Positions 31,711 through 41,627 of a stretch of 47,558 nucleotides of DNA are shown piece by piece (positions within the stretch are counted from its first letter, which is position 1; the number at the start of each line of letters is the position of its first letter). The DNA is taken from the NCBI GenBank assembly GCA_035939775.1, contig DASZFO010000101.1, positions 1 through 47,558 of the forward strand, read 5' to 3'. The notes below the pieces were generated by a model, which worked only from the letters and a program-made list of their open reading frames with translations, did no database searches and had not been told where the DNA came from. Made by a program: the position numbers and the translations under genes. This DNA comes from Pirellulales bacterium. GTDB lineage: Bacteria; Planctomycetota; Planctomycetia; Pirellulales; DATAWG01.

Positions 31711-31832
31711 CGCGGCGGCGTCCGCTAAACGGCTGTAATCGCGGCTACTTTTCTCGTAAGACCTCACAACCGATCTCATCTGCCTCTCTTCGTTTTTGTC
31801 AATGGAACCCGTCCCCTCGCTCTCCCATCCAA

Positions 31833-31900
31833 ATCTGTGGAACTCTGTCTAATCTGTGGATGAAAGATCTGATCCACAGATTAGACAGATTTGCACAGAT
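31833..31900. repeat. 68-bp inverted repeat (ATCTGTGG-type)
   Basis: Two 29-bp arms with three mismatches surround a 10-bp loop. The inner 18 bp (TCTGTCTAATCTGTGGAT and its complement) pair perfectly. It lies between divergent argH and the small membrane-protein cluster. The 'AATCTGTGGAT' motif resembles dispersed repeats of many genomes. Confidence 0.7.
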
Positions 31901-31932
31901 GTTTGTCGCGGGCCGCCAACACCTCGCGATGC

Positions 31933-31938
31933 TACAAT
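31933..31938 (+). promoter_or_regulatory. Extended -10 (TGC-TACAAT) 6 bp before ATG 31945
   Basis: TACAAT with an upstream TG one base away, followed by exactly 6 bp and the ATG. This predicts a leaderless transcript. Confidence 0.6.
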
Positions 31939-31944
31939 GCGGGC

Positions 31945-32220
31945 ATGTGTAAGCCATTGCAGTTTTCAGTTCGCCGGATGCTTGGCGCTGTGGCGCTGCT
32001 CGCCTTGGCAGCGCGACTGGCAATGTTGTTCATCGCTGAGAGGACCAATCCGCAAGTAACATATCCGGTCCTGCTCTACATTGGGTGTTTTGCCACTGGT
32101 GGGGCGGCGCTCGGCCGCATTACGGGCAGTCCGCTCAGGGGCGCTTACATGGGCGCTCAGTTGGGAATAATGACTGGCATTGTCGTAGTCCCGGTGATTG
32201 GCTCAGCAAGAGGTTTGTGA
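31945..32220 (+). CDS. Small 'KPxQFSxR' membrane protein, paralogue 1
   Basis: 91 residues from the ATG at 31945 (MCKPLQFSVRRMLG); the longer frame from 31891 has no support. The N-terminus matches the paralogues at 32534 and 32853. Three hydrophobic helices follow (AVALLALAARLAMLFI, YPVLLYIGCFATGGAAL, AQLGIMTGIVVVPVIG). QFS-L/V/M-R starts are common among planctomycete small membrane proteins of unknown role. The stop is one base before the ATG of the next gene (TGAGATG), so the two are co-translated. Confidence 0.75.
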   Translation: MCKPLQFSVRRMLGAVALLALAARLAMLFIAERTNPQVTYPVLLYIGCFATGGAALGRITGSPLRGAYMGAQLGIMTGIVVVPVIGSARGL

Positions 32221-32221
32221 G

Positions 32222-32473
32222 ATGAACATAGACGGTTTGCGGTCGGCACTTCGCCGGGAACCATTTCAACAGTTTGCAATCCGTTTGGCAGATGGCCGCA
32301 CGGTGCCGGTGAGGCATCCGGAATTCGTCGCCGTCGGGCCCCGCTTGGTTTTGGTGGTTGACGAGGACAATTCTTGGTCGATCATTGAGCCGCTTCTGAT
32401 CGTGTCGCTCGATTCGCTCCCCAAGCGAAACGGCGAGAACGGGAAACGCCGCAAGCGGCCGCCGCGCGGCTGA
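32222..32473 (+). CDS. Small conserved hypothetical protein
   Basis: 83 residues from the ATG at 32222 (MNIDGLRSALRREPFQQFAI). The pattern, a short helix, RLADGRTVPVRHPEFVAVGP, then a strand RLVLVVDEDN and LLIVSLDSL, matches a widespread small family of unknown function in planctomycetes and other bacteria. A basic C-terminal tail (KRNGENGKRRKRPPRG) follows. It overlaps no other gene and starts one base after the stop of paralogue 1. No membrane segment is present. A role with the neighbouring membrane proteins is possible but unproved. Confidence 0.75.
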   Translation: MNIDGLRSALRREPFQQFAIRLADGRTVPVRHPEFVAVGPRLVLVVDEDNSWSIIEPLLIVSLDSLPKRNGENGKRRKRPPRG

Positions 32474-32521
32474 CGTTGCTGCCCGTGGATTGGTCAACGA
32501 GTCGGCTCATCGACGGCGTGA

Positions 32522-32527
32522 TACAAT
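32522..32527 (+). promoter_or_regulatory. Extended -10 (TGA-TACAAT) 6 bp before ATG 32534
   Basis: Same layout as at 31933: TG, one base, TACAAT, 6 bp, ATG. No Shine-Dalgarno site is seen. Confidence 0.62.
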
Positions 32528-32533
32528 GCGGAA

Positions 32534-32788
32534 ATGAGCAAACCCGTCCAGTTCTCGATGCGGCAGATGTTCGGCACAGTGGCGCTGGTTTCTATGGCGG
32601 CGCAGTTGGCCGTGTTGTTCTTTGCCTCGAGGCTCGATCGGTCGGTCAATCCGGTCGTGCTCTTCGTTGGCTTCTTCGTCGCCGGCGGGGCTGTCATCGG
32701 CCTTATCGCGGGCAATTCGATCAAGGGCGCTTGCGTCGGCGCTCTAGTGGGGATTATCGGCAGCATTCTGATCCCGTATACGCGATGA
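32534..32788 (+). CDS. Small 'KPxQFSxR' membrane protein, paralogue 2
   Basis: 84 residues: MSKPVQFSMRQMFGTVALVS, then helices VALVSMAAQLAVLFF, PVVLFVGFFVAGGAVIGLI and ACVGALVGIIGSILI. It aligns over its whole length with paralogue 1 (identical lengths of the helical units, shared Gly-rich third helix). It lies 60 bp after the small conserved gene and carries its own extended -10, so it is likely transcribed alone as well as by read-through. Function is unknown. Confidence 0.75.
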   Translation: MSKPVQFSMRQMFGTVALVSMAAQLAVLFFASRLDRSVNPVVLFVGFFVAGGAVIGLIAGNSIKGACVGALVGIIGSILIPYTR

Positions 32789-32840
32789 ATGGCGACGGCG
32801 TATGTCGCTCGGCCAACGGGCTCGCGTCTTGGCGAAGTGA

Positions 32841-32846
32841 TATAAT
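32841..32846 (+). promoter_or_regulatory. Extended -10 (TGA-TATAAT) 6 bp before ATG 32853
   Basis: A consensus TATAAT with TG one base upstream, followed by 6 bp and the ATG. It is the strongest of the four leaderless-type signals in the window. Confidence 0.68.
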
Positions 32847-32852
32847 GGGGCG

Positions 32853-33143
32853 ATGAGCAAGCCAATCCAGTTCTCGATGCGTCGGACGTTCGCGGCTACA
32901 GCCGTCTTCTGCGTCGGCGCATGGGAACTCGCCATGCTCGATAAAAGGGATGATCCGGACTTTGTTCTCGGCTATCTCCTTTGGGTCGCAATCTTCGCAA
33001 TCATCGGGGGTGTACTCGGAATTGTTGTCGCAGCGAGGCCAATCGTTGGCGCTCTCTGTGGCATGGCTGTGTGGATTTGGCTGGCCGGAATAGGCATTCT
33101 GGCACACGGCATCACTAGCGACCATGCCCGGTTTTTTCCTTGA
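32853..33143 (+). CDS. Small 'KPxQFSxR' membrane protein, paralogue 3
   Basis: 96 residues: MSKPIQFSMRRTFAATAVFC, then an Asp-rich loop (DKRDDPDFVLG) and helices LLWVAIFAIIGGVLGIVV and LCGMAVWIWLAGIGIL. The N-terminal dozen residues match paralogues 1 and 2, but the remainder has diverged more. It ends 155 bp before the carB start. Function is unknown. Confidence 0.72.
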   Translation: MSKPIQFSMRRTFAATAVFCVGAWELAMLDKRDDPDFVLGYLLWVAIFAIIGGVLGIVVAARPIVGALCGMAVWIWLAGIGILAHGITSDHARFFP

Positions 33144-33298
33144 CAAACCCGCCACCGGCATCATCATCGGGATTCCGCGCCCCTTGAAGTCCCAGCGCTC
33201 TCTGTGGTAACTTCGTGGGATTTTACTTGCGTCCAAGCGCATAATGGATGGCGGCAATGCCGCCCTGCGCCTGCGAAGCGACCTCAAGGAATCCCCAC

Positions 33299-36200
33299 GT
33301 GCCTCGTCGCACCGATATTCACAAGATTCTGCTCATCGGGTCCGGGCCGATCGTGATCGGTCAGGCCTGCGAGTTCGATTATTCGGGCACGCAGGCTTGC
33401 AAAGCCCTGCGCGAAGAGGGGTATGAGGTGGTGCTGGTCAATTCCAATCCGGCCACCATTATGACCGACCCGAACATGGCCGATCGGACCTACATCGAGC
33501 CGCTCACCTGGGAGATCGTCGCCAAGGTGATCGAGGTCGAGCGGCCCGACGCCATTTTGCCGACGCTCGGAGGCCAGACCGGCTTGAATCTGGCGATGGA
33601 CCTGGCCCGCAACGGAGTGCTCGAGCGATTCGGCGTCGAGATGATCGGCGCCCGGGCCGACGTAATCGCCAAGGCCGAGGAGCGCGAGCAGTTCAAGCAG
33701 GCGATGGAAAAGATCGGGCTGGAGGTTTGCCACGGCCGGACGGTGCATAGTCTGGCCGCCGCCCGCGAGACGCTCAAGGAGATCGGCCTGCCTTGCGTGA
33801 TCCGCCCTGGTTTCACGCTCGGCGGCAGCGGCTCGAATCTGGCCTACAATCGCGAGGAGTTCGATTCGGTCGTCAGCCGCGGACTCGATGCCTCCCCGAT
33901 TAGCGAGGTGCTGATCGAGGAATCGATCGTCGGCTGGAAAGAATATGAGATGGAGGTGATGCGCGACGCCGACGACAACGTCGTCATCATCTGCTCGATC
34001 GAGAATTTTGACGCGATGGGGGTGCACACTGGCGATTCGATCACGGTCGCTCCCGCCCAAACGCTCACCGATAAGGAATACCAGCGGATGCGCGACGCGT
34101 CGCTGGCAGTGATCCGCGAGATCGGCGTCGAGACGGGGGGCTCGAATATCCAATTCGCGATCCATCCGCAGACCGGGCGGATGATAGTGATCGAGATGAA
34201 TCCGCGGGTGAGCAGATCGAGCGCGCTGGCGTCGAAGGCCACCGGCTTTCCGATCGCCAAGATCGCCGCCAAGCTGGCGGTCGGCTACCGGCTGCACGAG
34301 CTGCCCAACGACATCACGCGCGAGACGATGGCCTGCTTCGAGCCGACGATCGACTACGTGGTGACGAAGGTGCCGCGGTTCGCGTTCGAGAAGTTTCCCG
34401 AGGCCGACTCCCGGCTCACCACGCAAATGAAGAGCGTCGGCGAGACGATGGCGATCGGGCGGACGTTCAAGGAGTCGTTCCAGAAGGCGCTCCGTGGGCT
34501 GGAGGTCGGCAGCTTCGGATTCGGCTGCGACGGCAAGGACCTCTGGGGCACGCCGCAGCAGCCTTCGATCGGCGAAATCCGCGCCAAACTGGCGACGCCC
34601 AATGCCGACCGCGCGTGGTATCTCCGCTATGCCACAAAGAGCGGCATGACGGTCGAGGAAATTCACGCCTTGACGCACATCGACCCGTGGTTTCTCGACG
34701 AACTCGAGCAGATCGTCGAGCTGGAAAACGAGCTGCGGACGTACGACGACGCGGCCAGCGTGACCGACGCGCTGCTCCGCCGCTCCAAGCAGTTCGGCTT
34801 CTCCGACCGGCAGCTTTCCACGATCTGGAATTGCTCCGAGATGGATATCCGCGCCCAGCGCAAGCGCCGCGGGATCGTCGCCACGTTCAAATCGGTCGAT
34901 ACCTGCGCCGCCGAGTTCGAGGCCTACACGCCCTATTACTATTCGACCTACGAGGACGAAGACGAGACGCCTCCGAAACCGCCCGGCGGCAAGCGGATCA
35001 TGATCCTTGGCGGCGGGCCGAATCGCATCGGCCAAGGGATCGAATTCGACTATTGTTGCTGCCACGCCAGCTTCGCTCTGCGCGAAATGGGGATCGAGTC
35101 GGTCATGGTCAACAGCAACCCCGAGACCGTGAGCACCGACTACGACACCAGCGACTTGCTCTTCTTCGAGCCGCTCACGACCGAGGACGTGCTGAACATC
35201 GTCGATCGCGTGGATCCGGACGGCGTGATCGTGCAGTTCGGCGGGCAGACGCCGCTCAATCTGTCGCGGGCGCTCGCCACGGCCGGCGTGCCGATCATCG
35301 GCACCAGCGTCGATACGATCGAAGACGCCGAGGACCGCGAGAAATTCCAGCGGCTTCTCCAGCGGCTCGGCCTGCGACAGCCGGCCAACGGCATCGCTCG
35401 CACGATGAACGAGGCTCGCGCCGAGGCCGCCAAGATCGGCTATCCGAATCTGGTGCGCCCCAGCTTCGTGCTCGGCGGCCGGGCAATGGAAATCTGTTAC
35501 GACCAATCGCAGCTTGAGCGGTTCGTGGCCGAGGCGTTCATCGTCGCTCAGGGGCAGCCCGTGCTGATCGATCGTTTTCTCGAAGATGCGATCGAGGTCG
35601 ATGTCGACGCGATCTGCGACGGCCAGCAGGTGATCGTGGCCGGGATCATGGAGCACATCGAAGAGGCGGGCATTCACTCCGGCGACTCCGCTTGCGCGAT
35701 CCCACCCTATAGCCTGGCCGGGCCGATCTTGAACGAAATCCGCGAAGCGACTGTGGCCATGGCCCGGCGCTTGAAAGTCGTGGGACTGATGAACGTGCAA
35801 TACGCCATCAAGCGCGAGGATGGCCGTCAGGTGCTTTACGTGCTCGAGGTGAATCCCCGCGCGAGCCGCACCGTGCCGTTCGTGGCCAAGGCCACGGGGA
35901 TGCCGGTCGCGCGGGTCGCGGCGAAAGTGATGGCCGGCATCTCGCTCGCCGAGCAAGGCTACACGAGCGATCCGATCCCGAGCCATGTGTCGGTGAAGGA
36001 GAGCGTCTTCCCCTTCTCGAAATTCGCGGGAGTGGATATCGTGCTCGGCCCGGAGATGCGCTCGACCGGCGAAGTGATGGGCGTGAGCGAGCGATTCTCG
36101 ATCGCCTTCGCCAAGAGCCAGTTGGCCGCCGGGATTCTGTTGCCCAAGGAAGGCCGAATCTTCATCAGCGTCGCCTCGCCGGCGGCAAAGGAACACATGG

Positions 36201-36580
36201 TTGGCCTGGCCGCGCGGCTGGTGGCGATGGGCTTCCAACTCATCGCCACGGAGGGGACGGCTCGGCGAATCGAGCAGGACGGGATCCCGGTCGAGCACGT
36301 GAAGAAACTGCAAGAGGGTCATCCGAACCTGATCGATCACCTCATCGACGGCCGCGTGCAACTCATCATGAACACGCCGCGCGGCAAAGGCGCCCGCACC
36401 GACGAAGGCCGCATCCGCGCCGCCTCGGTGGCCCACGGAGTGCCCTGCATCACCACGATCCCGGCGGCCGACGCCTGCGTCAAAGCGATGGAAGCGCTGC
36501 GCGAGGAAGAAATGACGGTGCAAGCGCTGCAGGATCGGTTTGTGAAGGCGGAGCCGTTTTCCCAGGTTTCGGGCTCTTAG
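33299..36580 (+). CDS. carB: Carbamoyl-phosphate synthase large subunit
   Basis: 1093 residues from the GTG at 33299, with AAGGA 8 bp upstream (33286-33290). The protein begins [26 protein letters not shown]. Two homologous halves each carry an ATP-grasp domain (for example [18 protein letters not shown] and [16 protein letters not shown]), with [19 protein letters not shown] and [19 protein letters not shown]. The C-terminal allosteric domain starts near [15 protein letters not shown]. It forms carbamoyl phosphate from bicarbonate, ammonia and two ATP for arginine and pyrimidine synthesis. The partner carA is not in the window. Length is close to the E. coli enzyme (1073). Confidence 0.96.
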   Translation: MPRRTDIHKILLIGSGPIVIGQACEFDYSGTQACKALREEGYEVVLVNSNPATIMTDPNMADRTYIEPLTWEIVAKVIEVERPDAILPTLGGQTGLNLAMDLARNGVLERFGVEMIGARADVIAKAEEREQFKQAMEKIGLEVCHGRTVHSLAAARETLKEIGLPCVIRPGFTLGGSGSNLAYNREEFDSVVSRGLDASPISEVLIEESIVGWKEYEMEVMRDADDNVVIICSIENFDAMGVHTGDSITVAPAQTLTDKEYQRMRDASLAVIREIGVETGGSNIQFAIHPQTGRMIVIEMNPRVSRSSALASKATGFPIAKIAAKLAVGYRLHELPNDITRETMACFEPTIDYVVTKVPRFAFEKFPEADSRLTTQMKSVGETMAIGRTFKESFQKALRGLEVGSFGFGCDGKDLWGTPQQPSIGEIRAKLATPNADRAWYLRYATKSGMTVEEIHALTHIDPWFLDELEQIVELENELRTYDDAASVTDALLRRSKQFGFSDRQLSTIWNCSEMDIRAQRKRRGIVATFKSVDTCAAEFEAYTPYYYSTYEDEDETPPKPPGGKRIMILGGGPNRIGQGIEFDYCCCHASFALREMGIESVMVNSNPETVSTDYDTSDLLFFEPLTTEDVLNIVDRVDPDGVIVQFGGQTPLNLSRALATAGVPIIGTSVDTIEDAEDREKFQRLLQRLGLRQPANGIARTMNEARAEAAKIGYPNLVRPSFVLGGRAMEICYDQSQLERFVAEAFIVAQGQPVLIDRFLEDAIEVDVDAICDGQQVIVAGIMEHIEEAGIHSGDSACAIPPYSLAGPILNEIREATVAMARRLKVVGLMNVQYAIKREDGRQVLYVLEVNPRASRTVPFVAKATGMPVARVAAKVMAGISLAEQGYTSDPIPSHVSVKESVFPFSKFAGVDIVLGPEMRSTGEVMGVSERFSIAFAKSQLAAGILLPKEGRIFISVASPAAKEHMVGLAARLVAMGFQLIATEGTARRIEQDGIPVEHVKKLQEGHPNLIDHLIDGRVQLIMNTPRGKGARTDEGRIRAASVAHGVPCITTIPAADACVKAMEALREEEMTVQALQDRFVKAEPFSQVSGS

Positions 36581-36838
36581 GCCGGAATAGATCAGTTTTC
36601 GGGCGGAATCGGAATGCATAGTCACTGAACAACGTTTCTGAACCGAAGGGAGAACTGGGTTCGTGTATCTTGCTCGCGCGATACAGCCCGGAAAGAGCGT
36701 GCATTGGGTTCGCGGGTTGAACACTGATCGGCAGGATTCTGTCGTGCGAAAGCTCAAACATGGTGTCGGGCGGAAGGGACGGGAGGCGTTGTTATCACTC
36801 GCCGCCTCTTTCGAATCCTCTGTACAGAGAGTCAAGGA

Positions 36839-37555
36839 ATGGGGCGGACGATGGGTACGATTACGGAAAGCAGCACGGAAAGGAATACGTTCCAAGGGAA
36901 GTTTGAATTCACGTATAAGGCAGTTCCGAGCCACCTGTGGGATTTCGTTAAGCACCCGGTTCCGATTGTGCTCGCGGCAGGTTCGATCTTCTGCGCCCTG
37001 TGGACCTTGGCGGATATTCCACTGTATTTTGCCCGCGTTGGCACCCACGACTGGCGCTACTATTGGGCGTTGCTTGGTGCATCGTTCTTTTTTTCGGTTC
37101 TTTGGAATGGTTACTTCTACTGGCAAAGAGTGCTGGATGGTTTCGAGGACGTATCGCGCCGAGCCGCTCTGATCGCTCATCGCCGACGACCGAAATGGCA
37201 GTTTCGGCTTGCGATGGCACTGCTGGCCGAAAGGCTCGGGCCCTTAGTACGCGAGTTGATCGAGGTGGAAACCGGTCGCGCCTTTATTCGGCTCGAAAAG
37301 CCGCCGACAATTGACGCTTACAGGGGCTGGGCGTCAACTCGGGTTGAGACCTTAGAGCGAATGGTCTCGGTCGCCACGAAATTGCTGGTTCAGGACTTCC
37401 CTCGCGCGCTCCAATCCACGCCGGAAAGAGCTGCGGACCCGAAGGAGATATTGGCAACGGTTGAGTCGCTTGCTCGTTTTTATCAAGAGACCGTCAAGTT
37501 CGAGCGCGAGGCCAGAGGAATCCTTACGTCGAAAGACCTGCAATCGCTACATTAG
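36839..37555 (+). CDS. Membrane protein of unknown function in a lower-GC island
   Basis: 238 residues. The start could also be the ATG four codons downstream (36851). Two membrane segments lie near residues 44-64 and 72-95 (IVLAAGSIFCALWTLAD, YYWALLGASFFFSVLW). The rest is an amphipathic helical region (about 95-235) with coiled-coil-like charge patterns (ESLARFYQETVKFERE). No known family is recognised. After the TAG stop the same frame stays open for another 65-68 codons (to 37759), so the gene may have lost or suppressed part of its C-terminus. It lies between carB and the restriction-modification genes and has lower GC than its neighbours. Confidence 0.65.
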   Translation: MGRTMGTITESSTERNTFQGKFEFTYKAVPSHLWDFVKHPVPIVLAAGSIFCALWTLADIPLYFARVGTHDWRYYWALLGASFFFSVLWNGYFYWQRVLDGFEDVSRRAALIAHRRRPKWQFRLAMALLAERLGPLVRELIEVETGRAFIRLEKPPTIDAYRGWASTRVETLERMVSVATKLLVQDFPRALQSTPERAADPKEILATVESLARFYQETVKFEREARGILTSKDLQSLH

Positions 37556-37579
37556 CATCAATTGGGTTGGTCGGACCCT

Positions 37580-37759
37580 GTGCGCGACGCCGTTCACCAG
37601 TTATTTCAGTTTCTTCAAAAGATTTGCGACTGCAATCCGCGGGAGAAGCCCACCATCGAGTACACGATTGCGTTTGGCTCGCCACCGGGCGTGGAGGCGT
37701 TCTGCGATGAGATAAGGCAGCTTGAACCGCGTTATGCTCAACTCGCCCGCGATTGGTAG
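37580..37759 (+). CDS. Possible small protein or C-terminal remnant of the preceding gene
   Basis: 59 residues if started at the GTG at 37580 (VRDAVHQLFQFLQKICD); a TTG at 37562 is also in frame. The frame is the same as that of the upstream gene, separated by one TAG and a few codons. Composition is like that of a soluble helical domain with two Cys (CDCNPRE). It could be a free small protein, a read-through extension, or a decayed 3' end. No family is recognised. Confidence 0.35.
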   Translation: MRDAVHQLFQFLQKICDCNPREKPTIEYTIAFGSPPGVEAFCDEIRQLEPRYAQLARDW

Positions 37760-37819
37760 CGAGAGTCGCCATTGCTCTCGCCAGCGGTGGGCGGGATGAC
37801 CCAGAAGGCCGTTGGGGAT

Positions 37820-38713
37820 TCATTCGGTCGGCATTTCAGCGACCGGCGCAATTGGCGCATCGATCGTCAGCCGCGTCTTGGCGGAAATCTTCTTCTCAAG
37901 TTCGGCGACGATCGCTTCCAGCTCGATCTTGGTTTCCGCCTGAATACCCAAACACTCAGCAACGCCGGCCGCGTCGGTGCTGAGACGTGTGTCGAGTTGA
38001 ATCTTGAATTCGCCGTCGCCTTCCTCCATTTTGTACGAATGGATGTGCATCGTGTCGCCGACGCGCACATTCGTCAGGTGTGCAAAGTTGAACTGGCTTT
38101 GCAGGTATTCCAAAAGGCAGTCTTGGATCACCAAGGCGAGGTGTTTGCCAATGTGTTCCAGCGTATCGACTTTGTGATGAAGCTGAACAAGGATCGTTTT
38201 CGCCGTCATCTTCCAATTCATGCCAAAAGGTTTGCGAGAATTCACGTCCTTTCGCGAGGCTTTGATTCCCAGCACCTTCAAGAGCCTTTGCCGTTCGGGC
38301 CACACGGTTCCTGTCGTGTCGAGCGTCTGAAATTCAATGGCGACGAAATCCTTGACTTTGCCTTTTTTGACCGAGACCAGGAAATAATCAACGCTGCCGC
38401 CCGGTATCGAAACTTCAGGGACAACATGCAGTTCGTTGCCCGGATCGTGCTGGGTTAGCAAGTGAAGGCAATCGGTGAAAACCTGTCGGCGTTCCAACAG
38501 CCTGTTCGGGCAAATGATGATATCCTGATCGCCCTTCCCATAGCGGACCGAGCAAGTGCCGATGGAAACATCGGGGTCGCTCTTGCGAACCTTGAAGCAC
38601 TTGGTTGCAGAAAACGGGCACCGCTGCTGCTGGACGATCTGTGACCAATTATGGTTTCGCCGCGTGGAGTTTCCGAACAACTCCAAGACCTTGTTCGAAT
38701 CGGTCTGTGCCAT
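37820..38713 (-). CDS. NotI-family type II restriction endonuclease
   Basis: 297 residues from the ATG at 38713; a TTG 12 codons upstream would overlap the methyltransferase. Cys32 (RCPFSATKC), Cys39, Cys54 (IGTCSV) and Cys68 (IICPNRLL) match the four-Cys metal site of NotI. Glu100, Asp109 (SVDYFLV), Glu127 and Gln129 (VAIEFQTLD) match the PD-(D/E)XQ active site in order and spacing class. NotI-type enzymes cut GC-rich palindromes such as GCGGCCGC; the specificity here is not known. The gene lies 17 bp downstream of its likely methyltransferase on the same strand. The region is less GC-rich than the surroundings, which points to transfer. Confidence 0.8.
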   Translation of the reverse strand: MAQTDSNKVLELFGNSTRRNHNWSQIVQQQRCPFSATKCFKVRKSDPDVSIGTCSVRYGKGDQDIIICPNRLLERRQVFTDCLHLLTQHDPGNELHVVPEVSIPGGSVDYFLVSVKKGKVKDFVAIEFQTLDTTGTVWPERQRLLKVLGIKASRKDVNSRKPFGMNWKMTAKTILVQLHHKVDTLEHIGKHLALVIQDCLLEYLQSQFNFAHLTNVRVGDTMHIHSYKMEEGDGEFKIQLDTRLSTDAAGVAECLGIQAETKIELEAIVAELEKKISAKTRLTIDAPIAPVAEMPTE

Positions 38714-38730
38714 ATTCGAGGGATGCCGGC

Positions 38731-39798
38731 TCAAAGCAAGAGTTTGCAACGATCTTGTGCGAACCTGACATACTCATCCGATACGTCGACGCCCACGGAT
38801 TTGCGTCCAAGCTGAAACGCTACGAGGTTCGTCGTCCCCGTGCCGCAGAACGGATCAAGAACGATCCCATCGTCGGGACACGTGGCAAGAATCGGAATCT
38901 TGCAGAGGTCTTCGGGGTACGGAGCGAAATGAGATTCGCGCTTCTGCGTGTCTTCCGGCATAATATCCCAGACGTCGCTGGGTTTGCTCCCCATCGGGTG
39001 ATATTTCAGAAAATAGAAGCCCTTCTCGCGAAGTTCTCTTGCCCTGCCCGACACGCTTTCCGAGTCGGAATGGGTAGCGCGCTGCTGGCCGCGGATTATC
39101 ATGCGAAAGTCGGCCAATTTTCCTTCCAAAATCTCGTGAAGAATGTTTTCCAGCGCGCCGAAGGCATTTCCCTTCTCTGCTTCGGAGAGCGCCGTCGACA
39201 GTTCGATCTGACGCCGATATCGAACGCCGCTGACGCCAGTAGCTGAAACGACCGCGCCATTACGGACCCTGCTCGTCTTGGGGTTCGATCGGATACCATC
39301 CACGTCGTAGAAATACGACTTGCACTTAGTGAAGTGAAAGACGTATTCGTGAATGTTCCGCAACTTGTCTTTGGCGTTGTCTGGGCCGCCTTTGACCTTG
39401 TTCCAGATCACATCGTTGCGGAGCAGCCAACCCTGGTTGTCGGTCAACTCCAAAGCGACTCGCCATGGAAGACCCAGAAGCCGTTTGTCCTGATACGTGT
39501 CGCCGATGTTAAGCCAGAACGAGCCTCTGCTCTTGAGCACACGCTTCACTTCGCCGCAGACTGCCGACAAGTCGCGCACGTAATCCTTGAAGTTGACCTC
39601 TTCGCCGATCCCGACCGAGGCATACTGCCGTTGTCCCCAGTACGGCGGCGAAGTCATGCAGAAATCGATGGACTCCGCCGGAAAATCACGAAGAACGTCG
39701 ATCGAGTCGCCGCACAAAAACAGCGGCCGATATGACGCGATGTCGTGGTAATTCCTAAACTCGTGTCCGTAGTCGAGTCGGGCGGCGTTTTGGAGCAT
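38731..39798 (-). CDS. DNA methyltransferase, beta-class, probable N4-cytosine
   Basis: 355 residues. Motif IV TSPPYW (residues 49-54) comes first and motif I LDPFCGTGTTNL lies near the C-terminus (about 315-326), followed by GVDVSDEYV. This order defines the beta class. Ser in TSPPY is usual for N4-cytosine enzymes, whereas N6-adenine enzymes mostly have D/N-PPY. The middle (residues about 170-270) is the likely target-recognition region. It should protect the sites cut by the NotI-family endonuclease encoded just downstream. Its exact target cannot be read from the sequence. Confidence 0.9.
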   Translation of the reverse strand: MLQNAARLDYGHEFRNYHDIASYRPLFLCGDSIDVLRDFPAESIDFCMTSPPYWGQRQYASVGIGEEVNFKDYVRDLSAVCGEVKRVLKSRGSFWLNIGDTYQDKRLLGLPWRVALELTDNQGWLLRNDVIWNKVKGGPDNAKDKLRNIHEYVFHFTKCKSYFYDVDGIRSNPKTSRVRNGAVVSATGVSGVRYRRQIELSTALSEAEKGNAFGALENILHEILEGKLADFRMIIRGQQRATHSDSESVSGRARELREKGFYFLKYHPMGSKPSDVWDIMPEDTQKRESHFAPYPEDLCKIPILATCPDDGIVLDPFCGTGTTNLVAFQLGRKSVGVDVSDEYVRFAQDRCKLLL

Positions 39799-39969
39799 CG
39801 ATGTAGCCCAGTCGTCGGGATTTCAATGGACAACATACCACGTGTCTCCGCAGCGTCCAAGTCGCACGGGTTTCAACTAAGAGGCCGTCTCGACGGTGAG
39901 CTTCAGTCCTTTCGCCGTTGTCACGGCCACAAGCGTCGAGAGTTAGGAGTTGCCGCGCGACGGCAGAGA

Positions 39970-40857
<888 letters not shown>

Positions 40858-40902
40858 CGGGGCGTGAAAGACCGCTTCATTCTAACGCCGCGATCCAGGG
40901 CG

Positions 40903-41439
40903 TCATCCCCTGAGCCAGAGCGAGCCAAACGCGCCTGCCCAATGCAGCGCGTGCAGGGCGAGGCAGGCGTAGGCGCCGGCGGCCCAATCGTCGGCCATGA
41001 TTCCCAACCCGTCGGGGAGTTGCTCAAGCTGCCGGGCCGGCGGCGGCTTGGTGATGTCAAACAGACGATGCAGCGCGAAACCCGCGGCGAGGATGATTGG
41101 TTGTTGAAGCGCGATCCGAGGCACGAGAAAAAAGGCGATCGGCATCGTGGCGATCTCGTCGAATACGATCGCGCCCGGGTCTTTCACGCCGCCAAACTTC
41201 CGCGCGGCGGCGGTACAAAGCGGAATGCCGACGAGATTGATCGCGACGATCGCGGCAACCTGCAACCAAATCTCCGGCAGAAAACTGATCGCCCAGCTTA
41301 GCGGCAAGCCCCAGAGCGCTCCGAAGGTGCCCGGCGCCCAAGGAATTCGCCCGGCCCAAAATCCGGTCGCCAGCACGACTGACAGCGCCCGCCAGTCCAC
41401 AGGTCCGGTCGGCTTTTCACTTTTTCCATAAGCGCCCAT
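40903..41439 (-). CDS. pgpA: Phosphatidylglycerophosphatase A
   Basis: 178 residues. WAPGTFGALWGLPL, KDPGAIVFDEIATM and FDITKPPPARQLEQLPDGLGIMADD hold the conserved acidic residues of the PgpA active site. Three to four membrane segments are visible (for example AAIVAINLVGIPL). The enzyme dephosphorylates phosphatidylglycerophosphate to phosphatidylglycerol in the inner membrane. It is upstream of folD in the same orientation. An exceptional feature is absent; length is typical. Confidence 0.93.
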   Translation of the reverse strand: MGAYGKSEKPTGPVDWRALSVVLATGFWAGRIPWAPGTFGALWGLPLSWAISFLPEIWLQVAAIVAINLVGIPLCTAAARKFGGVKDPGAIVFDEIATMPIAFFLVPRIALQQPIILAAGFALHRLFDITKPPPARQLEQLPDGLGIMADDWAAGAYACLALHALHWAGAFGSLWLRG

Positions 41440-41627
41440 AGCCGGATGCTACCGGCAGTTAGAGCGATGAGAAAGAGGAGGGACGCGATTTTTGGGGTTC
41501 AAGTCGCCACAGGTGCGTCTGCGGATACAATAGGCACCGTCATTTCGCCGAATACGTCCGGCAATCGGCTAGCCGGATTTTGAGCAGCGACTAGAATGAT
41601 GTCAATCGTCGTGCGTTGGAGCGACTT

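Noticed and set aside
33284-37180. A 1298-codon open frame on the minus strand opposite carB
   Set aside because: It covers the whole of carB in antisense, is rich in His/Arg/Asp as expected for a shadow in GC-rich DNA, and has no recognisable motif, whereas carB is unmistakable.
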